Assembly: GCA_002311925.1 (NCBI GenBank)
Contig: DCAK01000056.1
Span: forward strand, 12,105-18,573
Source: Planctomycetes bacterium UBA1135
GTDB lineage: Bacteria; Planctomycetota; UBA1135
Length of the DNA stretch: 6,469 nt
Direction: 5' to 3'
Below the pieces are notes generated by a model. It saw nothing but the letters and a program-made list of their open reading frames with translations, was not told the DNA's origin and made no database searches. This document shows positions 6,455 through 6,469 of this stretch, one piece after another (the stretch's first letter is position 1; each line of letters begins with the position of its first letter). A program made the position numbers and the translations under genes.

Positions 6455-6469
6455 GTCGGGGGCGGGGGG

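Noticed and set aside
6455..6469. Remnant of a glycine riboswitch aptamer directly upstream of the hairpin (CCGACAGGG on the minus strand)
   Set aside because: Only 15 nt remain before the window edge. The short resemblance to an aptamer 3' end is too weak to call, so only the hairpin itself is annotated.

Overview
The window is G+C-rich bacterial chromosomal DNA. Almost all of it is one tightly packed minus-strand gene cluster. Read in the direction of transcription (right to left), the order is gcvT, gcvH, gcvPA, gcvPB, a lipoate/octanoate transferase gene, thyA, folA. The 3' part of a plus-strand tRNA-Gln(UUG) gene lies at the left edge and converges on folA. Glycine decarboxylase is encoded as two subunits (GcvPA + GcvPB), not as the single chain of enterics. 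That argues against a gamma-proteobacterium of the E. coli type but does not fix the phylum. Split P-protein occurs in Gram-positives, Thermotogota, Acidobacteriota and several delta-proteobacterial and other deep lineages. No phage, plasmid, transposon or CRISPR signal is visible.

Layout: tRNA-Gln 3' part (1-51, +); a 12-bp hairpin with a UUCG loop (56-83); folA (92-601, -); thyA (598-1377, -); lipM/lplA-like gene (1415-2128, -); gcvPB (2131-3585, -); gcvPA (3582-4946, -); gcvH (4950-5333, -); gcvT (5338 to about 6423, -); an intrinsic-terminator-like hairpin plus U-tract at 6422-6454, on the gcvT start. The genes overlap by 4 nt or are 2-4 nt apart. The one larger gap is 37 nt, before thyA. 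There is no gene-free stretch above about 40 nt.

How the genes work together: GcvPA/GcvPB decarboxylate glycine and load the aminomethyl group on the lipoyl arm of GcvH. GcvT passes the one-carbon unit to tetrahydrofolate, making 5,10-methylene-THF. The lipoate-transferase-family protein plausibly attaches octanoate or lipoate to GcvH. ThyA then uses 5,10-methylene-THF to make dTMP and releases dihydrofolate, which FolA reduces back to THF. The cluster therefore reads as a glycine-to-thymidylate one-carbon cassette. Missing from the window are the L-protein (lpd) and lipoyl synthase (lipA), which must lie elsewhere.

All protein families here are well known; I see no undescribed system. The points most worth checking are the terminator-like hairpin on the gcvT start (possible expression platform of an upstream regulator such as a glycine riboswitch), the lipoyl-transferase/thyA/folA extension of the gcv operon, the hairpin after tRNA-Gln that has no U-tract, and the frequent TTG/GTG starts.
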